The notes beneath the pieces are model-generated. The model was not told where the DNA came from. It made no database searches and saw only the letters and a list, made by a program, of their open reading frames with translations. From Duganella aceris (lineage in GTDB: Bacteria > Pseudomonadota > Gammaproteobacteria > Burkholderiales > Burkholderiaceae_D), in NCBI RefSeq assembly GCF_011090165.1, contig NZ_JAADJT010000004.1, forward strand, positions 310,001 through 374,000: a stretch of DNA of 64,000 bases, in the 5' to 3' direction. This document shows, piece after piece, positions 30,568 through 38,840 of the stretch (position 1 is the stretch's first letter; the number at the start of each line of letters is the position of its first letter). A program made the position numbers and the translations under genes.

Positions 30568-31608
30568 TTGAAAAAAGTACTCATCCTTGGCGTTAACGGC
30601 TTCATTGGCCACCACTTATCCAAACGCATCCTGGAGACCACCGACTGGCACGTCTATGGCATGGACATGAGCACCGACCGTATTTCGGACATGCTCGACC
30701 ATCCGCGCATGCACTTCTTCGAAGGCGACATCACCATCAACAAGGAGTGGGTCGAGTACCACGTCAAGAAATGCGACGTGATCCTGCCGCTGGTGGCGAT
30801 CGCCACCCCGTCGACCTACGTCAAGGCGCCGCTGCGCGTGTTCGAGCTGGACTTCGAGGCCAACCTGCCGATCGTCCGCTCCGCCGCCAAGTATGGCAAG
30901 CATCTGGTGTTCCCGTCGACCTCGGAAGTGTACGGCATGTGCCACGACGAGGAATTCGATCCGGAGAACTCGGAACTGATCTGCGGCCCGATCAACAAGC
31001 CGCGCTGGATCTACTCCAACGCCAAGCAGCTGATGGACCGCGTGATCTGGGGCTACGGCATGGAAGGCCTGAACTTCACGCTGTTCCGTCCATTCAACTG
31101 GATCGGCGCCGGCCTCGATTCGATCCACACGCCGAAGGAAGGTTCGTCGCGCGTGGTGACCCAGTTCTTCGGCCATATCGTGCGCGGCGAGAACATCTCG
31201 CTGGTCGACGGCGGCTCGCAGAAGCGCGCCTTCACCGACATCGACGACGGCATCGACGCGCTGATGAAGATCATCGCCAACAAGGACGGCGCCGCCAGTG
31301 GTAAGATCTACAACATTGGCAATCCGGTCAACAACTACTCGATCCGCGAACTGGCCGGCATGATGCTGGAGCTGGCCGGCAAGTACCCCGAGTATTCGAC
31401 CGGCGCCAAGCAGGTCAAGATCGTCGAAACGACCTCGGGCGCCTACTACGGCGCCGGCTATCAGGACGTGCAGAACCGCGTTCCGAAAATCACCAACACC
31501 TGCGAAGAACTGGACTGGGCGCCGACCACCACCATGGCCGACGCGCTGAAGAAAATCTTCGACGCCTATCGCGGCCAGGTGGCCGAAGCCCAGGCCCTGA
31601 TGGACTAA
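30568..31608 (+). CDS. UDP-glucuronate decarboxylase / UDP-4-keto-pentose synthase (ArnA C-terminal-like)
   Basis: The product is 346 aa with a TTG start. The Rossmann motif GVNGFIGHHL is at the N-terminus, with FFEGDITINKEWVEYHVKKCD, PLVAIATPSTYVKAPLRVFELDFEANLPIVR and the catalytic Ser/Tyr/Lys set (STSEVYGM, then YSNAKQ). All are highly like the decarboxylase half of ArnA, which oxidises and decarboxylates UDP-glucuronic acid to UDP-4-keto-pentose. The formyltransferase half of enteric ArnA is absent; the protein has only the dehydrogenase length. Its product would be the substrate of the ArnB-like aminotransferase at 39844. A PmrA-like box lies 50 bp upstream. An alternative role is UDP-xylose synthesis. 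Confidence 0.88.
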   Translation: MKKVLILGVNGFIGHHLSKRILETTDWHVYGMDMSTDRISDMLDHPRMHFFEGDITINKEWVEYHVKKCDVILPLVAIATPSTYVKAPLRVFELDFEANLPIVRSAAKYGKHLVFPSTSEVYGMCHDEEFDPENSELICGPINKPRWIYSNAKQLMDRVIWGYGMEGLNFTLFRPFNWIGAGLDSIHTPKEGSSRVVTQFFGHIVRGENISLVDGGSQKRAFTDIDDGIDALMKIIANKDGAASGKIYNIGNPVNNYSIRELAGMMLELAGKYPEYSTGAKQVKIVETTSGAYYGAGYQDVQNRVPKITNTCEELDWAPTTTMADALKKIFDAYRGQVAEAQALMD

Positions 31609-31615
31609 GCCGGCT

Positions 31616-32050
31616 TCAACGCTTCAGCGCGAGCACCAGCACACCGCCACCAACCATGGCGATGCCGGCCCAGTCGCGCAGCGATGGACGTTCGCCGAGG
31701 AAGGCGAACGCGAACACAGCCACCAGGACCAGGCTGAATTTGTCGACCGGCGCGACCTGGGACGCCGGCCCCAGTTTCAGGGCGCGGAAGTAGCAGACCC
31801 ACGACGCACCCGTCGCCAGGCCGGACAGCACCAGAAACAGCCAGGTCTTGGGCGACAGTTGCCACGGCGAGCTCCACTTGCCCGCATAGGCGATGAAGGC
31901 CGCCAGCACCACCATGATGATGGCGGTGCGGATCAGCGTGGCGAGATCGGAGTCGACGCCCTGAATGCCGATCTTGGCAAAGATCGCGGTCAGCGCGGCA
32001 AAGATGGCCGACAGCATTGCCCAGTAAAACCAGCCGTTCGATACCGTCAT
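31616..32050 (-). CDS. Small EamA/DMT-family permease (single EamA unit)
   Basis: The product is 144 aa with AGGAGA before the ATG. Five hydrophobic segments match one EamA half-repeat (WAMLSAIFAALTAIFAKIG, LVLSGLATGASWVCYFRALKLG, VAPVDKFSLVLVAVFAFAFLGE, WAGIAMVGGGVLVLAL). Single-unit DMT proteins act as dimers; ArnE and ArnF, which flip undecaprenyl-phosphate-aminoarabinose, are of this size. The position between arnA-like and arnC-like genes makes a flippase-type role plausible, but ArnE/F are shorter and the family is broad, so this is inference. It is divergent from the arnC-like gene across a promoter region holding a PmrA-like box oriented towards arnC. Confidence 0.75.
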   Translation of the reverse strand: MTVSNGWFYWAMLSAIFAALTAIFAKIGIQGVDSDLATLIRTAIIMVVLAAFIAYAGKWSSPWQLSPKTWLFLVLSGLATGASWVCYFRALKLGPASQVAPVDKFSLVLVAVFAFAFLGERPSLRDWAGIAMVGGGVLVLALKR

Positions 32051-32072
32051 GTTGTCTCCTCTACGTGGTGGT

Positions 32073-32089
32073 TTTAATGCGGCGTTAAT
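32073..32089 (+). promoter_or_regulatory. PmrA/BasR-like box, arnC-like/response regulator operon
   Basis: TTTAAT-GCGGC-GTTAAT with TATGAT (five of six -10 matches) at 32101-32106, again 28 bp from the box start. Downstream genes are the arnC-like transferase and a PmrA-like response regulator, which would make the loop autoregulatory. Confidence 0.8.
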
Positions 32090-32136
32090 TCGCCACTATT
32101 TATGATGGCCGTGAGCGCGTCAAGAACAGGACCCAT

Positions 32137-33135
32137 ATGAACCGAGAGCCGCATTTTCCTGAAGTGTCCGTCGTTATCCCAGTGTATAACGAGCAAGATG
32201 GCCTGGCGACACTTTTTGCACGCCTGTATCCGGCGCTGGACAAGCTCGGGACCAGCTATGAGATCGTGTTCGTCAACGACGGCAGCCGCGACCAGTCGGT
32301 GGCCATCCTGGCCGAGCAATTCCGCGCCCGTCCCGACGTCACCCGGGTGGTGCTGTTCAACGGCAACTACGGCCAGCACATGGCGATCCTGGCCGGCTTC
32401 GAAGCGTCGCGCGGCCAGATCATGATCACGCTCGACGCCGACCTGCAGAATCCGCCGGAGGAAATCGGCAACCTGGTCGCCAAGATCCGCGAAGGCCACG
32501 ACTACGTCGGCTCGATCCGCCGCAAGCGCAAGGATTCGGTGTGGCGCACCTACGCCTCCAAGGCGATGAACCGGCTGCGCGAGAAGATCACCAACATCAA
32601 GATCACCGACCAGGGCAATATGCTGCGCGCCTACGGCCGCAACGTGGTCGACCTGATGAACCAGTGCGCCGAGGTCAACACCTTCGTGCCGGCGCTGGCC
32701 TACCGCTTCGCGCGCAACCCGACCGAGATCGTGGTCGAGCACGAGGAGCGTTCGGCCGGAGAATCGAAATACTCGCTGTACAGCCTGATCCGCCTGAACT
32801 TCGACCTGGTCACCGGCTTTTCGCTGGTGCCGTTGCAAATGTTCTCCATGCTCGGCATGCTGATGTCGTTCGCCTCGGCGACGCTGGTGCTGGTGCTGGT
32901 GGTGCGCCGCTTGTTCATGGGCGCGGAGGCGGAGGGCGTGTTCACGCTGTTCGCCATCGCCTTCTTCTTCATGGGGGTGATTTTGTTCGGCATCGGCCTG
33001 CTGGGCGAGTATGTCGGGCGCATTTTCCAGCAAGTGCGCGCGCGTCCCCGCTATGTGGTCCAGACCATCCTGCAACAGGAAGCCGAGCCTGTTGTCTCGC
33101 TACGCGGTAATATGACGGTGTTTCCAACGAAATGA
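32137..33135 (+). CDS. ArnC-like undecaprenyl-phosphate glycosyltransferase (GT2)
   Basis: The product is 332 aa. The N-terminal GT2 catalytic domain has VSVVIPVYNEQDGL, VFVNDGSRD, the DADLQNPPEE metal-binding region and HEERSAGESKYS. Two C-terminal membrane segments (about residues 235-260 and 270-295) anchor it to the inner membrane, followed by GEYVGRIFQQVRARPRYVV. Length and features match ArnC and the related dolichol-phosphate-mannose-synthase-like enzymes. It would load the amino-pentose on undecaprenyl phosphate for ArnT. Its stop overlaps the response-regulator start (ATGA), so the two are translationally coupled under one PmrA-like box. A different sugar substrate cannot be excluded. 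Confidence 0.82.
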   Translation: MNREPHFPEVSVVIPVYNEQDGLATLFARLYPALDKLGTSYEIVFVNDGSRDQSVAILAEQFRARPDVTRVVLFNGNYGQHMAILAGFEASRGQIMITLDADLQNPPEEIGNLVAKIREGHDYVGSIRRKRKDSVWRTYASKAMNRLREKITNIKITDQGNMLRAYGRNVVDLMNQCAEVNTFVPALAYRFARNPTEIVVEHEERSAGESKYSLYSLIRLNFDLVTGFSLVPLQMFSMLGMLMSFASATLVLVLVVRRLFMGAEAEGVFTLFAIAFFFMGVILFGIGLLGEYVGRIFQQVRARPRYVVQTILQQEAEPVVSLRGNMTVFPTK

Positions 33136-33809
33136 CGGGTATTACGGTGCGCTTGCTGTTGGTGGAAGACGATCCGATGATCGGGGAAAGTATCGAGGAT
33201 GGCCTGCGCGGCGAGAACTACGCCGTCGACTGGGTGCGCGACGGCCGCGACGCGGAACTGGCGCTGGGCGGCGTCGACTACGATCTGATGCTGCTCGATC
33301 TCGGCTTGCCCGGCAAGCAGGGCATGGACGTGCTGCGCACCGCGCGCACGCGCGGCGCCGATCTGCCGGTGCTGATCATCACCGCCCGCGACGGCACGCC
33401 GGCCCGGGTCGAAGGTCTGGACGCCGGCGCCGACGACTACCTGGTCAAGCCGTTCGACCTGGACGAGCTGCTGGCGCGCATCCGCGCGCTGTTGCGGCGC
33501 CGCGTCAGCCGCACCCGTTCCGTCATCGAGCATGGCGGACTGCGGCTGGATCTGGCCAGTCATGAAGTGACCTTCGGCGGCGAGGCGGTCAAGCTGTCGG
33601 CCCGCGAGTTCTCCGTGCTGCGCGCCTTGCTCGACAATCCGGGCAGCGTGGTCTCCAAAAGCCAGCTGGAGGAAAAGCTGTACGGCTGGAATACCGAGGT
33701 GGAGAGCAACACCGTCGACGTCTACGTCCACCACCTGCGCAAGAAATTCGGCGCCGACTTCATCAAGAACGTGCGCGGCGTCGGCTACAAGATTCCGGCG
33801 GCGCCGTAG
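33132..33809 (+). CDS. OmpR-family response regulator (PmrA/QseB-like)
   Basis: The product is 225 aa. The receiver has VEDDPMIGES, phospho-acceptor Asp56 in LMLLDLGLP, ITARD and the Lys in YLVKPFD. A winged-helix output domain follows (LSAREFSVLRALLDNPGSVVSKSQLEEKLYGW, VDVYVHHLRKKFG, NVRGVGYKI), complete to the wing. It is coupled by a 4-bp overlap to the arnC-like gene. No kinase follows it; the nearest unpaired kinase is at 41922, so the pair may be split. It is closely similar to the regulator at 47588, and either could bind the seven PmrA-like boxes. Confidence 0.9.
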   Translation: MTGITVRLLLVEDDPMIGESIEDGLRGENYAVDWVRDGRDAELALGGVDYDLMLLDLGLPGKQGMDVLRTARTRGADLPVLIITARDGTPARVEGLDAGADDYLVKPFDLDELLARIRALLRRRVSRTRSVIEHGGLRLDLASHEVTFGGEAVKLSAREFSVLRALLDNPGSVVSKSQLEEKLYGWNTEVESNTVDVYVHHLRKKFGADFIKNVRGVGYKIPAAP

Positions 33810-33818
33810 CGCGGCCTG

Positions 33819-34871
33819 TCACAGACCTTCCAGCTTCTTCAGCTCCGCTTGCAACGCCTTGGCGTCGAGCGGCACATAGCCTTCTTCCGTGTCGCGCTGC
33901 CGTTCCAGGATCGCCTGGCCTTCGGCCGACAATGCCAGTCGCAGATATTCGCGCACCAGCGGATCGAGCGGCTTGCCCGGCGCGCGGTTGACGTAGAACT
34001 GCACGGCGGCCGACAACGGATACTCGCCGCGCCGCACCTCGTCGTAGGACGGGCCGTGGAACGCGCCGTCGTCGGCGGCGGCAAGCGGCAGCACCCGCAC
34101 GGCGGCCGAGGTCCTGGCCGCATCGATCCATCCCAGCAGCGCGATGCCGTACGGGTCGGCGGCGACCGCCTTGATCACCGCCTCGCGGTCGCGCAACGCC
34201 TCGTACTTGATGGCGAACGGCCGGCCGCCCAGGCGCGCGATGCGGATGCCGGTGGCGAAGCCGCCGTCGTCGCGCAAGCCGTAGGCGTGGATGCGGCGCT
34301 GCGCATAATCTCCTTCCAGACCCAGTTGCGACCACAGGTTGATGTCGCCGCGCGGCGCGCCGGCGGTGAACACCCGGCCCAGCTGCTCGAGGCTCAGGCC
34401 GGGAAGCGGGTTGGCGGCGTGGACGTACACCGCCGGCGGCGTCTTGGACGGCGGGCGCGGGCCGTGGCCGTTGTAGCCGATGCGGATCGCCGTGGCGTCG
34501 TAGCCGTGCACCTGGCGGAAGGCGCTGCGGTCGCCGGGCCACATGTCGCGCGTCAGCGGCGCGAACGCGGTGGCGCCGGCGGTCAGCGCGGGCATGCCGG
34601 CCGACGAGCCCTCCATGCGCAGGCTGAATCGCACGCCCGGATGGGTCTTGACGAACAGCGCGTTGAATTGCTTGATGACGTCCTCGAGGCCGTCGTTGCC
34701 GACGATGGCGACGCTGCCGTCGCGCAGCACATAGGGCTGGTCGGGCGCCACCGCGACCGGCAACGGTTGGTAAGGCGCGGGCAGGGTGTCGGCGGCGGCT
34801 GCGGCGCCGGCCCACAAGGCCAGAGGCAGCGCGGCGACGAGGCGTAAAGAGAAGGTTGGCATGGTGGGCAT
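33819..34871 (-). CDS. PstS-like periplasmic substrate-binding protein 2
   Basis: The product is 350 aa from the ATG at 34871, which shares one base with the stop of the gene before it (TGATG); an ATG at 34862 is also possible. The signal peptide ends at AAA|AD. The mature part is a PBP-like fold of the phosphate-binding type (FSLRMEGSSAGMPALTAGATAFAPLTRDMWPGD, GYDATAIRIGYNGHG, FYVNRAPGKPLDPLVREYLRLALSAEGQ). It is a paralogue of the gene at 34871-35944. No ABC permease or ATPase is nearby. It is the last gene of a four-gene coupled operon headed by a TonB-dependent receptor, so ligand capture behind an outer-membrane receptor is a reasonable guess. Confidence 0.8.
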   Translation of the reverse strand: MPTMPTFSLRLVAALPLALWAGAAAAADTLPAPYQPLPVAVAPDQPYVLRDGSVAIVGNDGLEDVIKQFNALFVKTHPGVRFSLRMEGSSAGMPALTAGATAFAPLTRDMWPGDRSAFRQVHGYDATAIRIGYNGHGPRPPSKTPPAVYVHAANPLPGLSLEQLGRVFTAGAPRGDINLWSQLGLEGDYAQRRIHAYGLRDDGGFATGIRIARLGGRPFAIKYEALRDREAVIKAVAADPYGIALLGWIDAARTSAAVRVLPLAAADDGAFHGPSYDEVRRGEYPLSAAVQFYVNRAPGKPLDPLVREYLRLALSAEGQAILERQRDTEEGYVPLDAKALQAELKKLEGL

Positions 34872-35944
34872 CAGTCGAGTTTCGCCAGCTCGGCGGCGGC
34901 TTGCGTGGCGGTCAAGGGAATGTAGCCTTTCGGCTGCGAGGCGATGATGGCTTGGCCGTCGCGCGACAGCACCAGGCGCAGGTATTCGCGCACCAGCGGA
35001 TCGACCGGCTGGCCCGGCAGGCGGCGCACATAGAAGTACAGCCAGCGCGCGTAGGGATAGCTGCCGTCCGAAACCTCGGCGGCGGTGCCGGTGGTGACCC
35101 GGCCGTCGGCGCCGACGATCGCCAGTTGCCGCACCTGTGGGTTCTCCATGCCGATCGCCGCCACGCCCATGCCGGCCGGGTCGGCGCCGATCCGTTGCAG
35201 GATCGCCTCGGTGTTGGATGCCTGTTCGTGCAGCGGCGCCAGGGTGCGTTTGTTCAGATGCTCCTGTTGCAGATAGTCGCCGAAGCCGGTGTATTCCGGC
35301 GTGCCGTAGGGATGGATACTGCGTTGCGCCCAATCGCCTTTGAGGCCGAGCTGGCCCCAGGTCGAATAGTCGCCGCCCGGATTGCCGATCGAGAGCATGC
35401 GGGCGACATCGGCGGCGCTGGCCTGCGTCAGAGGATTGGCGCGGTTGACGTAGACCGCCAGCGAGGTCGCCAGGTGGCCGCTGGTGTCGTCCGCCGTGCG
35501 GGCGACGCGGATTTCCAGCGCGTCGCGGCCGACGATTTTGCGGTACGGGACCGCTTCGATCGGATTGATCGCGCGGCCCATCGCGCCGAACAGCGTCTTG
35601 CCGTGCATGAGCAGCGGCACGGCGCTGGTGGTGCCCTTGCCGTCGACGACGAAGCGCACGCCGGGATGCGTGGCGCTGAACTGGGCGTTGAAGCGCTCGA
35701 CGATGTATTGCACGTGTTCGGCGCCGTTGATCTTGACCGCGCCGTCCGGCGCCAGGTAGGACGCGTCGGCCGCCACGGCCACGGCCTGCGGCCGGTAGGC
35801 GGTCAGCGCCGGGTCGAGCGGCCGCACGCCATCCGCCGCATGGCCGGCCGCGCAGCACAGCAGCAGGGGTAGCAGCAGCGGCGGCAGCTGCGCCGCGCCG
35901 ACAGCGCGCGGCGGCGAGGCGTTGGTGGACCGGGCGCGCATCAT
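34871..35944 (-). CDS. PstS-like periplasmic substrate-binding protein 1
   Basis: The product is 357 aa. A signal peptide follows a basic tail and ends near GHA|AD. The PBP-like fold has RFVVDGKGTTSAVPLLMHGKTLFGAMGRAINP in the ligand-binding loop region (split here as KGTTSAVPLL and FGAMGRAINP), NRANPLTQ, WGQLGLKGDW and PVDPLVREYLRLVLSRDGQ. The last motif is typical of phosphate-type binding proteins and is shared with its paralogue downstream. The start overlaps the previous gene by 4 bp (ATGA) and the stop shares a base with the next start. Known relatives bind phosphate or other oxyanions; the true ligand here is unknown. Confidence 0.8.
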   Translation of the reverse strand: MMRARSTNASPPRAVGAAQLPPLLLPLLLCCAAGHAADGVRPLDPALTAYRPQAVAVAADASYLAPDGAVKINGAEHVQYIVERFNAQFSATHPGVRFVVDGKGTTSAVPLLMHGKTLFGAMGRAINPIEAVPYRKIVGRDALEIRVARTADDTSGHLATSLAVYVNRANPLTQASAADVARMLSIGNPGGDYSTWGQLGLKGDWAQRSIHPYGTPEYTGFGDYLQQEHLNKRTLAPLHEQASNTEAILQRIGADPAGMGVAAIGMENPQVRQLAIVGADGRVTTGTAAEVSDGSYPYARWLYFYVRRLPGQPVDPLVREYLRLVLSRDGQAIIASQPKGYIPLTATQAAAELAKLD

Positions 35945-36660
35945 CGGGCCGCCTGCGGCGCGGCCAGCGCCCAGTCGACCGCCGCGTCGAACAGCTTGCG
36001 GCCGGCCGGCGACAGGTTGCCGAAGGTCTCGTTATCGAGGAAGAACATCACCCGCCGCGCCGGCGCCAGCGCCTCGTAGTCCATGGTCGCGCCTTGCTCG
36101 TAGCCGAAGATGGCCGCCTTTTCCGGCTCGCCGTAGATCGTCGCGATGGTGGTCGCGCCGAGTCCCGGCTTGCCCCAGCTCATGGTGGCCTGTTTTTCAT
36201 ACGCGTCCACCACGCCGGCCGGCAAGCCCGCCGCCAGCGGATGCGGCGCGTTCACCAGCCACAGATAGCGCACCTTCTCGACGGTGCCGTAATCGACTCC
36301 GGCGCGCTTGCCGCTCATCGACAGGTCGTCGAGCAAATCCTGTTCCCAGGTCAGCAGCGGCGCCTTGATGTCGCGGTAGGCGCCGAGCAGATCGTGGCTG
36401 CGGATGGTCGACGACAGGATCACCAGATCAGCGCCGGCGCTTTCCTCGACCGGCTTGTACTGGCTTTGCAGCGTCACCGCGAAACCGCGCGACTCCAGAT
36501 GCGCCTTGATCTTCTCGTCGAACGGCAGGCTCTTGCCCTCGACCCGCACCACCAGCATCACCTTCTTGCCGGCCGCCTGCGCCGGCGGCGCCAGCGTGGT
36601 CAGGCAAGCCAGCGCCAACCCGGCCAGCAGCATCAGCCGGCGTTGCGGACGCGCGCTCAC
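35941..36660 (-). CDS. Secreted protein of unknown function (ThuA/glutamine-amidotransferase-like fold?)
   Basis: The product is 239 aa with a GTG start that overlaps the receptor stop (GTGA). The signal peptide ends at AQA|AG. The mature domain alternates strands and helices (KKVMLVVRVEG, LVILSSTIRSHDLLGAY, APLLTWEQDLLDDLSMSG, ATTIATIYGEPEKAAIFGYEQG, RRVMFFLDNETFGNLSPAGRKLFDAAVDWAL). The last segment resembles the end of ThuA-like or amidotransferase-fold domains found in secreted carbohydrate-active proteins. No catalytic triad is certain. It lies between a TonB-dependent receptor and two PstS-like proteins, so it may process or bind what the receptor imports. Confidence 0.7.
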   Translation of the reverse strand: MSARPQRRLMLLAGLALACLTTLAPPAQAAGKKVMLVVRVEGKSLPFDEKIKAHLESRGFAVTLQSQYKPVEESAGADLVILSSTIRSHDLLGAYRDIKAPLLTWEQDLLDDLSMSGKRAGVDYGTVEKVRYLWLVNAPHPLAAGLPAGVVDAYEKQATMSWGKPGLGATTIATIYGEPEKAAIFGYEQGATMDYEALAPARRVMFFLDNETFGNLSPAGRKLFDAAVDWALAAPQAAR

Positions 36661-38771
36661 AGCTCCACCTTCATGGTCAGCTTGATGGTGCGCGGCGCAC
36701 CGGCGGCGAGGCGTCCGCCCGAGCCGGCCCAGTATTCCTTGTCGCCGAGGTTTTCCACGTTGATCTGCCAGGTGGTGCGCTTGCCCATGGTCTGGTTGAT
36801 GTAGCGGCCGCCGACGGTGAACAGCGTCACACCGCCCAGAAACGCCTGATCCAGATCGTTGACCGGACGACGGCCGGTGTAATAAGCACCGCTGTTGAGC
36901 GACAGCCCCGGCACATATTCATCGAACGCATACGACAGGAAGGCGCTGGCGGTCTGCTTGGACGCGTTCTCCGGCAGTCTGCCGTTGTAGGTCGCGTTGA
37001 TGTTGCGGAACTCAGGCCGCAGCAGCTGGGCCGAGGTCTGCCACGCCAGCTGGCGCGTCAGCTGGCCCTGCGTCGCCAGCTCGATGCCGCGATAGTGCTG
37101 CTCGCCGTCGGCGACGAAGCGGTTGGCGGCGTTGGTGTAGTAGCCGGGACGGTTGATGTCGAACAGCGCGGTCGACAGCAGCGTGCCGCCCGGCGCGCGC
37201 CAGCGCATGCCCAGTTCCTTCTGCTTGCTGACGCCCGGCGCCATGCGCTCGTTCTGGTTGACGGTGCCGGTCGGCGCCGGCTCGCCTTCCTCCAGCCCCT
37301 GCGCCGCCGAGGCGTAGAACGACAGGTCGGCGCGCGGCTTGTAGATCACCGCCGCCATCGGCGTGGTCTTGTCGGCGGTGTAGTGGTTGACGCCCTGGTC
37401 GCTCTTGTAATTGACCTTGCGCGCGCCGCCGATCACCTGCCACTGCGGCGAAAACTCGATGCGGTCCAGCGCGTAGACGCCGGTGTCGCGGGTGTCCAGC
37501 GCCGGCGTGGTCGGCGTGGTCGGCAGCGGGCTGTAGGTGATGCTGGTGATCTGCGTCGGGTTGTACAGGTTCTGCGACGCCACGGCGTAGTTGCTCTGGT
37601 AGATGGGATCCTGCGTCTTGTCGGTGCGGCTGACGCCGACGGTGATCTCGTGCTTGACCGGGCCGGTCACGGCGGTGCCGAACAGCTCCGCGCGCACCAT
37701 GTCGGAACCCACCACGTGGTGCTGCGAATTGCCGGCGATGCGGCCGGCGCCGGTGGCCACCGCCGCCGAATTGGTGAAGCGGAAAATCGCCAGGTTGCGG
37801 TCGCGCGCCACTTCGGAGTGGCCGCCTTCCAGCGTCAGCGCCCAGCCTTCGGCCAGCGCGTAATCGGCGCGCACCGAGACGCTCTTGCTGGTGGCTTCGA
37901 ACCTGGCGCTGTCCGGTCCGACCAGGCTGGAAGGATCGACCGGGCGTGGCAGCGGAATCACGCCGTTGACGGCGGCCGGCAGCGCGATGCCCGCCTCCTC
38001 GGTGACTTTGCGGTGATCGTATTCCAGGTCGGCCTTCAGCAGCAGGCGGTTGTTGACGCGCCAATCCAGCGCGGCCGAGGCGAAGGCGCGGTTGCCGTCG
38101 TCGACATGGTCGAGGAAGCTGCCGAGCGAGCCGCCGGCGGCGTTGACCCGCACGCCGACTTCCTGCTGCTCGCCGAAGCGGCGGCCGATATCGACGTTGG
38201 CCACCGCCGTGCCCTTGTCGTCCAGCGTCAGGCCGGCGCTGGTGACCGGGGTGGCGCCGGCGCGCTTGGTGACGAAGTTGACCACGCCGGCCGGCGAGGT
38301 GAAGCCGTAGTACAGCGCCGACGCGCCTTTGAGCACCTCGACCCGTTCCTTGTTCTCCATCGGTACCTGCGAGAAGTTCATGATCGGCACCGAGCCGTTG
38401 AGGCGATAGTTGGTGCGGTTCTCGACCGCGATGCCGCGGATGACCAGCTGGTCCCAGGTGTCGCCGCCGTTCTGCTGGCGCGTCACGCCGGCGGTGTTGC
38501 GCACCGCGTCGTATAGGCCCGCCGCCGCCTGCAGCTCCAGCACTTCGCGCGTGATGACGTTGACCGTCGACGGCACATCCATCACGTCCGAGCCACGGAA
38601 GCTGCCCGCCGCGACCGAATTCGGCGTGAAGCCCTGGGCGCGCACGGCGGTGACCTTGACCGCCTCCAGCACGCTGTCGTCGTTGCTTTGTGCGAGCAGA
38701 TGGCCGTGGACACAGGCCAGCGGCAGGGCGAAGTAGAGGTGGAAGAAGCGAGGGCGTCGGGTCGCGGGCAT
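36657..38771 (-). CDS. TonB-dependent siderophore-type receptor heading a four-gene operon
   Basis: The product is 704 aa. A signal peptide ends near LLA|QS, and a TonB-box-like VKVTAV follows. The plug includes DVPSTVNVITREVLEL, VRNTAGVTRQQNG, VIRGIAVENRTNYRLNG, ERVEVLKGASALYYGFTSPAG and VVNFVTKRAG, the FpvA/FecA-like siderophore pattern. The barrel ends in a short aromatic-hydrophobic tail closing at VEL. A Fur-like box sits about 40 bp upstream. The next three genes overlap end to start (GTGA, ATGA, TGATG), making one tightly coupled unit. The combination with two PstS-like proteins is unusual for a siderophore receptor. Confidence 0.88.
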   Translation of the reverse strand: MPATRRPRFFHLYFALPLACVHGHLLAQSNDDSVLEAVKVTAVRAQGFTPNSVAAGSFRGSDVMDVPSTVNVITREVLELQAAAGLYDAVRNTAGVTRQQNGGDTWDQLVIRGIAVENRTNYRLNGSVPIMNFSQVPMENKERVEVLKGASALYYGFTSPAGVVNFVTKRAGATPVTSAGLTLDDKGTAVANVDIGRRFGEQQEVGVRVNAAGGSLGSFLDHVDDGNRAFASAALDWRVNNRLLLKADLEYDHRKVTEEAGIALPAAVNGVIPLPRPVDPSSLVGPDSARFEATSKSVSVRADYALAEGWALTLEGGHSEVARDRNLAIFRFTNSAAVATGAGRIAGNSQHHVVGSDMVRAELFGTAVTGPVKHEITVGVSRTDKTQDPIYQSNYAVASQNLYNPTQITSITYSPLPTTPTTPALDTRDTGVYALDRIEFSPQWQVIGGARKVNYKSDQGVNHYTADKTTPMAAVIYKPRADLSFYASAAQGLEEGEPAPTGTVNQNERMAPGVSKQKELGMRWRAPGGTLLSTALFDINRPGYYTNAANRFVADGEQHYRGIELATQGQLTRQLAWQTSAQLLRPEFRNINATYNGRLPENASKQTASAFLSYAFDEYVPGLSLNSGAYYTGRRPVNDLDQAFLGGVTLFTVGGRYINQTMGKRTTWQINVENLGDKEYWAGSGGRLAAGAPRTIKLTMKVEL

Positions 38772-38810
38772 GAACTATACTTTCAATTGACGGAAAACCG
38801 GGATCATATC

Positions 38811-38829
38811 GTAAATGAGAAGCATTATC
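38811..38829. promoter_or_regulatory. Fur box upstream of the four-gene receptor operon
   Basis: On the minus strand GATAATGCTTCTCATTTAC matches the Fur consensus at 14 of 19 positions. It lies 40-58 bp upstream of the receptor start and directly after the 3' end of the truncated response regulator gene. Confidence 0.78.
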
Positions 38830-38840
38830 AATTGCGGTTG

